The notes below the pieces were generated by a model, which saw only the letters and a list, made by a program, of their open reading frames with translations, had not been told where the DNA came from and searched no databases. From the NCBI RefSeq assembly GCF_000374125.1, contig NZ_KB893625.1:840945-904944 (forward strand): a stretch of 64,000 nt of DNA, written 5' to 3'. Every line of letters begins with the position of its first letter. Position 1 is the stretch's first letter. The position numbers were made by a program, and so were the translations under genes. Source of the DNA: Niabella aurantiaca DSM 17617. Its GTDB lineage: Bacteria; Bacteroidota; Bacteroidia; Chitinophagales; Chitinophagaceae. This document shows, in pieces, positions 17,889 to 27,538 of the stretch.

Positions 17889-19541
17889 ATGCAGATCAAA
17901 AAAAATATAAGATTCATAACTGCCGGAGTATTCACTGCAGTACTCCTGTTCTCCTGTGATAAGGATTTTCTTACAGAACATCCGGAATCCTTTCTTACAC
18001 CGGGAAATAGTTTTGAATCGCGGCAAACGGCCCGGCTTGCGCTGGATGGTGTATATGAGGCGCTGCAGGATAAGGGCGCTAACCGGAAAGGGATCTATAG
18101 CTTTTTTGTGCTGGAAATGCTGGGAACCGATATTACAAAATGCTTTGCCGGTAATACAAACGGTGGCTTATCCGATTATTCCTTTACAGCGGCAAGTCCG
18201 CAGATTACATTTTACTGGGAGGAAAGCTACCAGCTCATCAACAGGGCCAACCTTTTCCTGGATAACATCGATAAGGTTGCTATGAGCGACGTACTTAAAA
18301 ATAAGTATAAAGGCGAAGCGCTGTTTCTGCGGTCGCTTATTTATTTTAACCTGGTAAGGATGTTTGGGGATGTGCCGCTTCCGCTGACAAGTGCCACCAC
18401 GCTGGACCCTGCGGTAATTCAGCTGCCCAGGAGCCCTGTAAATACGGTTTATGAACAGATCATCGGTGACCTGGAATTTGCAGAACAGCACCTGCCGGAT
18501 AGAGACGAGACCATTGAGGAAGAAAAGTTCCGGCTGGGTGATGCCACAAAGGATGCTGCACGCACGGTACTGGCGCAATTATATCTGTACCGGGGTAGTA
18601 TTGAAAAGCGGGACGGAAGGGACGGGAAAGCGGATTTTGAAAAGAGTAAAATCTATGCGCAGAAAGTAATCGATGCGCAGCACTATACCCTGGAGCCTTA
18701 TTTTCCGGATGTATGGCGTAAACAGGATAATACCAATAGCGAGGTTATTTTTGCCGTTCGTTACAGGGCAGGTGCGGGAGGTGAAAATTCGATGATCGGC
18801 GTTTTCCTGGGTGTGCGGGGAGAACGGGCTCTGGGAGGGGCTACCAATGAGCCCTCTGTCGCATTGTTTGGTACTACTTATTTTGAAGCAGGTGACACCA
18901 TACGGAGGAAATGGACAACGGTCCATGGCAATGGTATTACACGGGTAAATGGCGAGCCGGTAATTATTGAAACCACCAACAATCTGCAAAATGCCTGGGG
19001 CTATGGAAAATGGCGCCAGTTCCCGCTTCGCGGACCTTACCTGGGCGAATATGGTAACCAGGTGCCGGTATTAAGACTGGGAGATGTATACCTGGTATTG
19101 GCGGAAGCGGAAAATGAGCTCAATCATGGCCCTACCCAAGCGGCCGTTGATGCCGTAAACAAGCTGCGGCAAAGAGCCTGCAACAGCAATGCAGGCGGGG
19201 TACATGCGGATCTGCTGCCGCGGGTGCTGACAGCCAATCCCCAGCGGGTGCCGGATATTGCACTGGAGGATTTTAATTATGAAAAATTCCGGGAATACCT
19301 GTTTTATGAGCGGGCGCGGGAAATGGCGTCTGAATGGTCCCGGTATTTTGATCTGCAGCGCTGGGGTGTTTTAATAGAAACGGTGAAGCACGTGGGTTCC
19401 TATGTGAACCCGGTTACCAAAAGAACGGAGGTGACTTACCTGGCGGCGGGCAATATCAGCGAAAAGCATTATCTGCTGCCTATACCGGCAAAAGAAATAC
19501 AAGCCAACTCCAAGCTTACACAGAACCCGGGCTATAACTAA
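17889..19541 (+). CDS. SusD/RagB surface glycan-binding lipoprotein, second PUL
   Basis: Partner lid of the SusC encoded just upstream. Lipoprotein signal MQIKKNIRFITAGVFTAVLLFSC, then the SusD start CDKDFLTEHPESFLTPGNSF. Helical TPR-like elements include LFLRSLIYFNLVRMFGDVPLPL and AARTVLAQLYLYRG; the C-terminal family motif is FREYLFYERAREMASEWSR followed by RYFDLQRWG. The end LLPIPAKEIQANSKLTQNPGY is the usual SusD terminus. 550 aa is normal. It is spaced 17 bp from the DUF5017 lipoprotein gene. Confidence 0.95.
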   Translation: MQIKKNIRFITAGVFTAVLLFSCDKDFLTEHPESFLTPGNSFESRQTARLALDGVYEALQDKGANRKGIYSFFVLEMLGTDITKCFAGNTNGGLSDYSFTAASPQITFYWEESYQLINRANLFLDNIDKVAMSDVLKNKYKGEALFLRSLIYFNLVRMFGDVPLPLTSATTLDPAVIQLPRSPVNTVYEQIIGDLEFAEQHLPDRDETIEEEKFRLGDATKDAARTVLAQLYLYRGSIEKRDGRDGKADFEKSKIYAQKVIDAQHYTLEPYFPDVWRKQDNTNSEVIFAVRYRAGAGGENSMIGVFLGVRGERALGGATNEPSVALFGTTYFEAGDTIRRKWTTVHGNGITRVNGEPVIIETTNNLQNAWGYGKWRQFPLRGPYLGEYGNQVPVLRLGDVYLVLAEAENELNHGPTQAAVDAVNKLRQRACNSNAGGVHADLLPRVLTANPQRVPDIALEDFNYEKFREYLFYERAREMASEWSRYFDLQRWGVLIETVKHVGSYVNPVTKRTEVTYLAAGNISEKHYLLPIPAKEIQANSKLTQNPGYN

Positions 19542-19558
19542 TTTAAAACTATCGAGCG

Positions 19559-20257
19559 ATGAAAGTAAAAAAGATACTGGCAGGCTGGAGCACAATGGTG
19601 GTGCTCCTATGCTTTTTGCACTCCTGCAGCAGAGAGGCACCTGTTCCTGAAGTGGAGCTGAGCGCATCAAAGACAACGGTTGAACCGGGTGAAGAAGTGA
19701 CGTTTACCGTCACAGGCGCGGCCGATGGACTTGCCATTTATACCGGGGATGCCGGACACGAATTTGAATTTAGCAAATATATTTTAACAAAAGATCAGGA
19801 TATTGAAAAAGAAGTTGTCTGCCTCACGCAAAGGGGCTACGATAGCCTTGCAGCATCAGGGCTGCTGGAGGATTCCACGCTCGGTTTCATCAGGAGTCTC
19901 GTGGGCACCCGTTATAACGGGCTGAGCCATCCTACTGAACTGGTCCTGGAATTTACCAACTATGAGCTGCAGTACGATCCCCGTTTACCACAGCTTCAAG
20001 GTTATTTTACTATAGAGCATTTTACAGGAGCCCCCGCTTCAGGGTATGCTGCGGGTACCGCACTGGATCCGGAATCGGCGCCTGTCGTATATCGTTACTC
20101 ATACCCGGAGGTGGGCACATATGCCGTTCGTTTGCTGGCGACGAATGTCGGCCGGAAAAAATTTACGCCGGATGGGTATAATAAGAACCGGGTTACCAAC
20201 GAAAATGAATATAACAGGAACACACAGGTAAAAACGGTTACCATAACCGTGGAATGA
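19559..20257 (+). CDS. DUF5017-like surface lipoprotein (SusE-position), 232 aa
   Basis: Probably an auxiliary surface glycan-binding lipoprotein. Lipobox VLLCFLHSC (Cys about 23). The mature part starts with an Ig/PKD-like strand pattern (VELSASKTTVEPGEEVTFTVTG) then GLAIYTGDAGHEFEF, matching the SG-x-x-GH-x-YE signature of DUF5017 proteins in Bacteroidota, and ends with a PKD-like segment (YSYPEVGTYAVRLLATNVG to KTVTITVE). It occupies the place after SusD where surface glycan-binding proteins are usually encoded. A related protein of 300 aa is at the same place in the third PUL (56444). Function not experimentally known to me; binding role inferred from position. Confidence 0.75.
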   Translation: MKVKKILAGWSTMVVLLCFLHSCSREAPVPEVELSASKTTVEPGEEVTFTVTGAADGLAIYTGDAGHEFEFSKYILTKDQDIEKEVVCLTQRGYDSLAASGLLEDSTLGFIRSLVGTRYNGLSHPTELVLEFTNYELQYDPRLPQLQGYFTIEHFTGAPASGYAAGTALDPESAPVVYRYSYPEVGTYAVRLLATNVGRKKFTPDGYNKNRVTNENEYNRNTQVKTVTITVE

Positions 20258-20314
20258 TCCGGCTTGTGCCGTTTCATCGCAGGTGGCGGGAATTATAAAT
20301 GGATGACAGGGATT

Positions 20315-22981
20315 ATGAACCTTGCATCTTTTGCCCAGTTTAAAATAATAGCATTGTATCAACGCTTTTTTATCACTTGTTTTTGGATGATGGTTTTTTC
20401 TGTTAACTGCTGCGGGCAGCTTAAAGAGCTGTTTATTGCCGATGATGATCATACCGATTTTATGTGGACGGCAAAGGAAACAGCATACGACAGCGCCATG
20501 GTGCAGATGCTGGACTATCATCTTCAACAGATCGATTCAACCAGGGCCTTTCCCAGCGATTTTCAGGCCCGGTTTAACTGTGATGGTGCTTACTGGATGC
20601 GGGTATATGAACGGTGCCGTGACACAATGCATTTTAATCGCCTGGTTGCAGCCCTGCGCAGTGGACATATCAGCGTTCCGCTCAATTACCTGGTAAGCAC
20701 CTACGGCGCGCAGCCCACGGAGGCCGTATTCCGCGGCATGTATCCTGCGGGCCGGCTTCAGCAAAGATATAAAGTAGAACTCCCCATGGCCATCGCTATG
20801 GAGAACCAGACCCTGCCGCTGGGTTTGAGTTCGCTTTGGGCGGGGGCCGGTGCCCGCTATAGCTGGAGGGGTGTTTGTGCCTGCGCCAGCAGGTTGTCCC
20901 GTGCACAGCTACGGTACCGGCAGCATCAGCTATACCGGTATACAGGACCAGATGGCAGAAGTGTAATAATGAAATGGTACAATACAGGTACGCGGAATAT
21001 GCTTCCCGGGGGGTATGCAGAAATGCGGGGTGTAAAGAAATCGGCTCATCCGTTGAAAGACATGGCCGGTGTGGTGAAAACGCTGGATCGTATGATTGGC
21101 AGGCAGCCGGACTCGCTGGGTTATCCCTATACTATTGCGGGCGCATTTGGTTATGGCTGGGATAATCTGGCTACCTATGCTTCACCTTATTTTATTAAAA
21201 CAGCAAAAAATAATACAAACAATATCCGGCGGGTTCGGGTCTCCGATGAGGTGGATTTCTTTAAGGTCATCGAAAAAAAATATCCGCACTTACCGCATGA
21301 GTCGGTTAGCTATGGCAACGAATGGGATCTGTACAGCGCGTCCATGCAGGAGCCCACTGCGATCGTCAGAAGAGCTCTGGAAAAACTCCGGTCCGCAGAA
21401 GTGCTTTATACGCTCGCAGCATTGCAAAACAATGCATTCAGGCCTGTGCCCGATAGCGTGCAGCAGGCTGCATGGGAGGCATACGGCAAGTATTGGGAGC
21501 ATAACTGGACGGCGGACGGGCCGGTATCCCGTGCAGACCGCGCCGCCTGGCAGCTCAGTCTGAGCCGGCAGATCGCTGCATATAGTGATACACTGTTCCA
21601 TCTTGCGGGCAATGAGCTGGCCCGGCAGATCCCCGCCGGATCCGGGGAACGGTTTTATGTGCTAAACCCGCTGAGCTGGCAACGGGATGATGTGGCTGAT
21701 ATTGAGTACGAAGGAGCAGGACCGGTAAAAGTGATCGATGTGGTAACCGGTAAAGAAGCGCGCAGCCAGCGGATCGTAAAACAGGGAAGGTCTTACCTCC
21801 GGCTGCTTGCGGAACAGGTGCCGCCGGTTGGGTTTAAAGTATTTGATATGGTGCCGGGAAACCCGGCACCACAACCCGTAGCAGCCAGGTTTGAGAACGG
21901 TGTTTTTTTCAATGACCATTATGCGATCCGGCTTAGCCCCTCAGGCGCTATTACTTCGTTTATGGATAAACGGTCGGGGAAAGAACTGGTGAAACCCTTT
22001 GCCGGCCATTATTTCAACGACATCGGCGTTTCGGATATCCATGACGGGCAGCCCCTGTTTGCTGAAAATGCAGGCCCGGTGTCTGTAACCCTGCTGGCGC
22101 AGAGCACGGACCCGGTGGCGCATACGATACGGGTGACCCTGTTTACAACAATTGACCGGGTAACGATTGAAGACGGCATTCAGGAAAATTTTGGCGATGT
22201 AAAAACCTGGGCGTTTTCGCTGGATCTTGATCAGCCCGAAACGCATCATGAAGAGCTGGGTGCTATTTTGCTTGTCGATAAAAAAAGTCGGGGTGGGGAT
22301 TATGCAGATCAGAATGCCCGTTACGACTGGCAGACCTTTAATCATTTTGCAGACCTGACAGACCTGCATTCCGGTCTGACCCTTTCCAACCTGGATTGCA
22401 GCTTCTTTAAACTGGGCAATAGTACGCCGGATTCACTATGCTCCGGCAGCCCGCAGCTGCAGGCGCTGGCCGGGGGACAGATCGACCGGTACCGTAAGCC
22501 TTACGGAGATTCCGTTGTCATGGGGATCTACAATCAAAACGGGCAAAAAGATTTTAGGTATCATTTTGCGGTAAAAGCACACTCGGCGCCATTTGATGCG
22601 GCAAATGCCATGAAGTTTGCACTGGAACATCAGAATCCTTTTATTACACATTGGGTAACCGGCGGGCAGGACATGTATCCGCTTTCTTATTCTTTTTTGG
22701 AGATCAGCGATCCCGGTGTATTGCTCTGGGGCCTTAAACCCTCAGAAGAAGGAATAAAAAAGGGAGTAATACTACGCACCTGGAACCTGGGCTCACGGCA
22801 TACGAACGCAGACGTCCTGTTCGCCAGTCCGGTAGTGGGCGTCTGGCAAACAACTCATCTGGAACGCAACCTGCAACGGCTACAGGCATCGGGCAACAAA
22901 TTTGTTGCGGGGTTTGAACCGATGCAGATCAACACCTATCGGGTTCATGTGAAAACGATCGGCGGAGCGCCTTCCAGGTGA
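20315..22981 (+). CDS. GH38-like alpha-mannosidase family protein, possible altered nucleophile
   Basis: Large secreted protein of the GH38 alpha-mannosidase type. The start is uncertain: TTG 20264 is unlikely, ATG 20303 and ATG 20315 are both possible; 20315 gives MNLASFAQFKII... with a hydrophobic segment ending NCCGQ. Family signs are the N-terminal metal motif DDDHTDFMW (H46, D48), RYTGPDGRSVIMKWYN, the linker FYVLNPLSWQRDDV, and the C-terminal beta domain FNDHYAIRLSPSGAITSFMDKRSGKELV plus VTIEDGIQ. Where most GH38 enzymes carry the nucleophile Asp (D-V-P or D-P-F-GH) this protein reads AMENQTLPLGLSSLW, without an Asp. It may belong to a divergent clade with another mechanism, or be catalytically inactive. 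It lies between the DUF5017 lipoprotein and the sulfatases. Confidence 0.78.
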   Translation: MNLASFAQFKIIALYQRFFITCFWMMVFSVNCCGQLKELFIADDDHTDFMWTAKETAYDSAMVQMLDYHLQQIDSTRAFPSDFQARFNCDGAYWMRVYERCRDTMHFNRLVAALRSGHISVPLNYLVSTYGAQPTEAVFRGMYPAGRLQQRYKVELPMAIAMENQTLPLGLSSLWAGAGARYSWRGVCACASRLSRAQLRYRQHQLYRYTGPDGRSVIMKWYNTGTRNMLPGGYAEMRGVKKSAHPLKDMAGVVKTLDRMIGRQPDSLGYPYTIAGAFGYGWDNLATYASPYFIKTAKNNTNNIRRVRVSDEVDFFKVIEKKYPHLPHESVSYGNEWDLYSASMQEPTAIVRRALEKLRSAEVLYTLAALQNNAFRPVPDSVQQAAWEAYGKYWEHNWTADGPVSRADRAAWQLSLSRQIAAYSDTLFHLAGNELARQIPAGSGERFYVLNPLSWQRDDVADIEYEGAGPVKVIDVVTGKEARSQRIVKQGRSYLRLLAEQVPPVGFKVFDMVPGNPAPQPVAARFENGVFFNDHYAIRLSPSGAITSFMDKRSGKELVKPFAGHYFNDIGVSDIHDGQPLFAENAGPVSVTLLAQSTDPVAHTIRVTLFTTIDRVTIEDGIQENFGDVKTWAFSLDLDQPETHHEELGAILLVDKKSRGGDYADQNARYDWQTFNHFADLTDLHSGLTLSNLDCSFFKLGNSTPDSLCSGSPQLQALAGGQIDRYRKPYGDSVVMGIYNQNGQKDFRYHFAVKAHSAPFDAANAMKFALEHQNPFITHWVTGGQDMYPLSYSFLEISDPGVLLWGLKPSEEGIKKGVILRTWNLGSRHTNADVLFASPVVGVWQTTHLERNLQRLQASGNKFVAGFEPMQINTYRVHVKTIGGAPSR

Positions 22982-23018
22982 CAAAACGGGTCCGGTTTAT
23001 AAATAAAGAGATACACAT

Positions 23019-24512
23019 ATGAAAAGAACAGGTATCATCATTTCATTGCTGGCTGGCGCTATTTTTTTTGCAGGCGCGCAGCCCCAAACCACCATAAGCA
23101 GGTTAAAAGCCGTTGCCGGTGCAAAGAAAATGAATATTGTTTTTATCCTTACAGACGATCACCGGTACGACTTTATGGGATTCACCGGGAAACTTCCCTG
23201 GCTGAAGACGCCCAATATGGACCGGATGGCCGGGGAAGGAGCATATTTTGAGAACGCCTTTGTAACAACCGCATTATGCTCGCCAAGTAGGGCCTCCATC
23301 CTTACAGGTATGTATGCGCATGTGCATACCATTGTAGACAATCTTGCGGGCGAACCTTCGGGTCTGGTTTATTTTCCTCAATACCTTCAGCAGGCTGGAT
23401 ACCAGACTTCTTTTTTTGGCAAATGGCATATGGGCATCGCAGACCCGTATCCACGCCCGGGGTTCGATCACTGGGAAAGTTTTAAAGGACAGGGTATCTA
23501 TTACAACCCGGAATTAAATATCAACGGGAAGAAGGTTGCCTATGGGGACTCAGCATACATCACGGACCTGTTAACAGAACATGCCATTGATTGGCTGGAT
23601 AAAAGGGATAAGGGCAAACCATTCTTCTTGTATCTTTCTCATAAGGCTGTGCATTCTCCCTTAGCCCCGGCAAAAAGACATAAGGGCTTGTACAAAAACA
23701 GGGAATACCGGTTGCCCTCTACCTATTATCAAACGCTGAACGATGACTACAAGACATTGCGCTGGCCGGAATGGGTAAAACAGCAGCGGTACAGCTGGCA
23801 CGGGGTAGATTATCCTTACCATTCGCATCAGGATATCGGCGAAATCGTCCGGACCTATTGCGAAACCCTGATGGCCGTTGATGAAAGCGTGGGCACTATT
23901 ATGGATTACCTGAAGAAAAACGGCCTCAATCAAAATACGATGGTGGTTTATATGGGCGATAATGGTTTTAGCTGGGGTGAACATGGACTGATCGATAAAC
24001 GGCATTTTTATGAGGAGAGCGTAAAAGTGCCCTTTCTTGTTTACGCACCGGGGCTGTTAAAAGGCGGGAAGATTGTAAAGCAGATGATACAGAACATTGA
24101 TATCGCCCCCACCATTCTGGAACTTGCCGGTCTTAAAAAGCCGGATTATATGCCCGGAAGATCTTTTATACAATTGCTGAAAGGAGATACCATGGGTTGG
24201 CGCAAAAAGATTTTTTATGAATATTATTGGGAATATGATTACCCGATGACGCCCACGGTATTCGGAGTAAGAACAGACCGGTATAAGCTGATCCGTTACA
24301 TGGGTGTTTGGGATCAGAACGAATTGTACGACTTGCAGGAAGACCCCGATGAAAAAATGAACCTGATGGGTAAACCAGAGTATGAGGAGTTGGCAGGGCA
24401 GCTAACGGGAGATCTTTTTGACTGGCTGGAAACAACAAAGGGAATGCAGGTGCCTTTGAAGCGCACGGTTAAACATCCTTTTGGCGACTGGAAACATCCC
24501 GCACAATATTAG
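23019..24512 (+). CDS. secreted type I sulfatase, 497 aa
   Basis: Sulfate-ester hydrolase of the second PUL. Signal peptide 1-20 (FFAGA before QPQ). Active-site motifs: ILTDDHRYD (D46, D47), CSPSR (C87 to formylglycine, R91), FFGKWHMG, LSHKAVHSPLAP, MGDNGFSWGEHGL (second metal motif). The end LYDLQEDPDEKMNLMG is the usual sulfatase tail and is followed by about 40 further residues. It resembles the large heparan/arylsulfatase A-type group in which the long IDKRHFYEESVKVPF segment follows the DNG motif; subfamily and substrate not resolved. It follows the GH38-like gene by 37 bp, in the same operon. Confidence 0.93.
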   Translation: MKRTGIIISLLAGAIFFAGAQPQTTISRLKAVAGAKKMNIVFILTDDHRYDFMGFTGKLPWLKTPNMDRMAGEGAYFENAFVTTALCSPSRASILTGMYAHVHTIVDNLAGEPSGLVYFPQYLQQAGYQTSFFGKWHMGIADPYPRPGFDHWESFKGQGIYYNPELNINGKKVAYGDSAYITDLLTEHAIDWLDKRDKGKPFFLYLSHKAVHSPLAPAKRHKGLYKNREYRLPSTYYQTLNDDYKTLRWPEWVKQQRYSWHGVDYPYHSHQDIGEIVRTYCETLMAVDESVGTIMDYLKKNGLNQNTMVVYMGDNGFSWGEHGLIDKRHFYEESVKVPFLVYAPGLLKGGKIVKQMIQNIDIAPTILELAGLKKPDYMPGRSFIQLLKGDTMGWRKKIFYEYYWEYDYPMTPTVFGVRTDRYKLIRYMGVWDQNELYDLQEDPDEKMNLMGKPEYEELAGQLTGDLFDWLETTKGMQVPLKRTVKHPFGDWKHPAQY

Positions 24513-24609
24513 ATCACAAAGAAATCTACCGGGCATGCGGGCTTGCGTTAGTATTGTACCGCGCTCAGCCGCCTGATTCCATGCGGATAAAAAAGTCTTT
24601 TTATATACC

Positions 24610-26160
24610 ATGATGCATTCATTTACATCACGCATATTTTGCCTAATGACATGGGTGGTCTTCCTGACGGCCTGCAACGCAGTAAACAAAAAGTCGTCTG
24701 AACATTGGCCGAACGTCATTGTTGTTTATGTAGATGATCTGGGCTATGGTGACCTGGGTTGTTATGGGGCCACAGCCGTAAAAACGCCCAATGTTGACCA
24801 GCTGGCAGCGCAGGGCCTGCGCTTTACCGATGCACATGCAACGGCAGCCACCTGCACGCCATCGCGGTTTTCCCTGTTAACAGGCAGCTATGCTTTCAGG
24901 AACAATGCCGCGATATTGCCCGGCGATGCGCCCCTGCTCATCCGGCCGGGAACACCCACCATGCCCGGCATGTTTCAACGATCAGGGTATAAGACCGCCG
25001 TCATCGGTAAGTGGCACCTGGGTTTGGGCAATGGCACGCCCGACTGGAACGGGACGCTGAAACCGGGGCCCCTCGAAGTGGGGTTCAATTATTCCTTTAT
25101 CATTCCGGCTACACTGGACAGGGTGCCCACGGTGTACGTGGAAGATCATAAAGTGGCCAACCTGGATCCCAGCGATCCGATCAAAGTCGATTATCAAAAA
25201 AAGATCGGCGACTGGCCCACCGGGCTGGAACGGCCGGACCTGCTGAAATTTGGCGCAGACACACAGCACAGCAATACCATTACCGATGGCATCAGCCGGA
25301 TCGGGTATATGACCGGTGGAAAAGCCGCGCTCTGGAAAGATGAGGAAATGGCAGATAGGCTCATCCGGAAAACAGATACATTTATTGCAAAGAACCGGAA
25401 AGCCCCCTTCTTTTTATATTTTTCATTTACAGATATCCACGTGCCCCGCGATCCGGCTCCCCGTTTTAAAGGGAAAACAAAAATGGGCTCCCGCGGTGAT
25501 GCCATTGTACAGATGGATGGGTCCGTAGGTGCGCTGATGAAGATCCTTGAAAAGTACGGAGTAGCAGATAATACCCTCATCGTATTTACCAGCGATAACG
25601 GCGGGGTGCTGGATGATGGTTACAGCGATGATGCTGTGCGGCTTGCCGGAACACACGACCCCGCAGGCGGGCTTTCGGGGGGTAAATACAGCGCTTATGA
25701 GGCGGGTACCCGGGTGCCGGCAATCCTATGGTGGCCGGGAAGGATAGAGCCCGGCACCAGTGCGGCAATGATCAGCCAGGTAGATCTTTATGCTTCCTTT
25801 GCGGCATTGCTGGGGGAGCCCTTGCAGGCCAATGAAGCGCCGGACAGCGAAAATATGCTGGAAGCGTTACTGGGACGAACCGCAAAAGGACGCCGGGTGA
25901 TGCTGGAAGAATCGTTTACGATGGCATTGCGGGAGGGGCAATGGAAATATATTGCACCCCGGTCGGGCGCAACACCGGGCTGGCTGCAAAATAAAACCAT
26001 ACCCACCGGGCTTTCCGGACGCCCGCAGCTATATGATCTGGCCGGGGACATAAAAGAGCAAAACAACCAGGCTGCAGCCGATCCTCAAAGGGTAGCCGGG
26101 ATGCAAAAGATCCTGGAGGATCTTTTACAAAAGCCAACAAGAAAAGGATATGTTCCCTGA
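24610..26160 (+). CDS. type I sulfatase lipoprotein, 516 aa
   Basis: Second sulfatase of this operon. The leader ends VVFLTAC (Cys22), a good lipobox, so the enzyme is probably anchored. A doubled ATG makes 24610 or 24613 possible. Active-site motifs: VYVDDLGYGDLGCYG (D42, D43), CTPSR (C82, R86), GKWHLGLGNG, a substrate-side FSFTDIHVPRDP and FTSDNGGVLDDGY. The YGDLGCYG and AFRNN wording is that of arylsulfatase A / GalNAc-4-or-6-sulfatase-like enzymes. The tail LYDLAGDIKEQNNQAA is typical. Ninety-seven bases separate it from the previous sulfatase and 45 from the GH27 gene. Confidence 0.92.
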   Translation: MMHSFTSRIFCLMTWVVFLTACNAVNKKSSEHWPNVIVVYVDDLGYGDLGCYGATAVKTPNVDQLAAQGLRFTDAHATAATCTPSRFSLLTGSYAFRNNAAILPGDAPLLIRPGTPTMPGMFQRSGYKTAVIGKWHLGLGNGTPDWNGTLKPGPLEVGFNYSFIIPATLDRVPTVYVEDHKVANLDPSDPIKVDYQKKIGDWPTGLERPDLLKFGADTQHSNTITDGISRIGYMTGGKAALWKDEEMADRLIRKTDTFIAKNRKAPFFLYFSFTDIHVPRDPAPRFKGKTKMGSRGDAIVQMDGSVGALMKILEKYGVADNTLIVFTSDNGGVLDDGYSDDAVRLAGTHDPAGGLSGGKYSAYEAGTRVPAILWWPGRIEPGTSAAMISQVDLYASFAALLGEPLQANEAPDSENMLEALLGRTAKGRRVMLEESFTMALREGQWKYIAPRSGATPGWLQNKTIPTGLSGRPQLYDLAGDIKEQNNQAAADPQRVAGMQKILEDLLQKPTRKGYVP

Positions 26161-26169
26161 AAAGGGGAA
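26151..26169. other. hairpin spanning the sulfatase stop codon
   Basis: GTTCCC and GGGAAC (outer arms) pair across the TGA stop; the stem is followed on the plus strand by a run of A, not T. This is not a standard terminator for the rightward operon. It may be an mRNA processing or stability element, or chance. Confidence 0.25.
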
Positions 26170-26205
26170 CAAAAAAAATAAACGAAGCGTACCACTATCT
26201 TAAGT

Positions 26206-27465
26206 ATGAAAAAATACAGGACCAGGCCCCTGCTGCTGGGGCTGTTGCTTACGGCTGCAATACAGGGCAGCGCACAGGTTCGCCCGGAGCTGGCGCCGCA
26301 TCCGCCGATGGGCTGGAACAGTTGGAACTATTTTGGTAAGGAGGGCATCAATGAGAAAATTGTATATGAAGTAATAGACGCCATGGTAACAAACGGGCTC
26401 CGCGATGCCGGGTATCAATACGTGATCATTGATGGCGGATGGCGGGATGAAAAACTGGACAAAGACGGCCGTTTGCGGCCGCACCCGGTAAGATTTCCGA
26501 ATGGCATTAAACCCCTTGCGGATTATGCGCATGCCAAAGGGTTGAAGCTGGGATTGCACACGGTGCCGGGTACGCATGACTGCGGCGGCAACCCGGTTGG
26601 CGGGTATGGAAAGGAAGCGCTGCAGGTGAAACAGTTTGCAGACTGGGGTATTGACTTTATAAAGCTCGACCTGTGCCGGATGAAAGAAGATCCCTGCAAA
26701 CAATGTGCGATTGGGAGGACCGGCTGGAGCGAACCGACCATTAAGACGGTTTACAGTAAATGGAGCCGGCTGCTTCATCAGTGTGGGCGCGATATTGTTT
26801 TCAGCATCAGTGCCTATCAATTCCGGCCCTGGAATCCCGCGTTGGGGAATATGTCGCGGACCACGCGCGATATCCTGTCCAAACGAAACCCCTCCGGTGC
26901 CGTATTCAATGATGCCAGCCGGGACAACAGCAAAAGTTTTTTATCCGTGATGGCCTGCGCCGAGATCAACAATGCATCTGCAAAATATGCAGGCAACGGT
27001 TACTGGAACGATCCGGATATGCTGGTGACCGGCAACCAGGGACTTACTGCCGGTGAAGAACAGGCGCATTTCGCCTTATGGGCGATCATGAATGCACCCT
27101 TAATGTTGGGCAATGATCCCCGGAATATGGATCCCCGGGAAAAAACCTTACTGTTAAACAAAGAGCTCATCGCAGTTGACCAGGACCGGGCGGGGCAGGG
27201 GCGGCTGATGATAAAGAAACCCGGTTACCAGGTATGGAAGAAAGAGATGGAAGACGGCAGCGCTGTGCTGTTGTTGCTGAACCTGGATACAAAGGCGCAG
27301 CATCAGATCACTGTGCGGTTGCGGAAGCTGGGCATAAAGGGCAACACGGCCGCCCGTGATGTTATAGCCCAGGAAGACCTTGGGCTGTTCAGGAAGAAAT
27401 GGAGCGCTCGCTTAGCCCCGCACACTTGCCGGCTGATCCGTTTTGAGAAGACGGGAAAAAGATAA
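26206..27465 (+). CDS. GH27 alpha-galactosidase / alpha-N-acetylgalactosaminidase family enzyme
   Basis: Removes terminal alpha-galactosyl (or related) residues with retention. Signal peptide 1-24 (QGSAQ). The GH27 catalytic barrel is clear: PPMGWNSWNYFG at the N-terminus, YVIIDGGWR, LHTVPGTHDCGG, FIKLDLC with nucleophile D155 (usual form KYDWC or KYDNC), and the acid/base D222 in SRTTRDI. Later NDPDMLVTGNQGLT and WAIMNAPLMLGNDPR are canonical. The C-terminal beta domain starts near residue 330 (VWKKEMEDGSAVLLLLNLD). 419 aa is typical. The PG-x-HDCGGNP insert (AxE lacking) departs from plant alpha-galactosidases, so specificity should be left open. It is the last intact gene of the second PUL. 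Confidence 0.93.
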   Translation: MKKYRTRPLLLGLLLTAAIQGSAQVRPELAPHPPMGWNSWNYFGKEGINEKIVYEVIDAMVTNGLRDAGYQYVIIDGGWRDEKLDKDGRLRPHPVRFPNGIKPLADYAHAKGLKLGLHTVPGTHDCGGNPVGGYGKEALQVKQFADWGIDFIKLDLCRMKEDPCKQCAIGRTGWSEPTIKTVYSKWSRLLHQCGRDIVFSISAYQFRPWNPALGNMSRTTRDILSKRNPSGAVFNDASRDNSKSFLSVMACAEINNASAKYAGNGYWNDPDMLVTGNQGLTAGEEQAHFALWAIMNAPLMLGNDPRNMDPREKTLLLNKELIAVDQDRAGQGRLMIKKPGYQVWKKEMEDGSAVLLLLNLDTKAQHQITVRLRKLGIKGNTAARDVIAQEDLGLFRKKWSARLAPHTCRLIRFEKTGKR

Positions 27466-27538
27466 AGTTCTGCAGTTTCGCAATTATGATTTTATAACTA
27501 GGCGGCCGACCTTTTACATGTTCCTCTGAAGGATAAAA

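Noticed and set aside
26200-26820. 206-codon antisense frame within the GH27 gene
   Set aside because: Fully antisense to clear catalytic motifs; no independent evidence.
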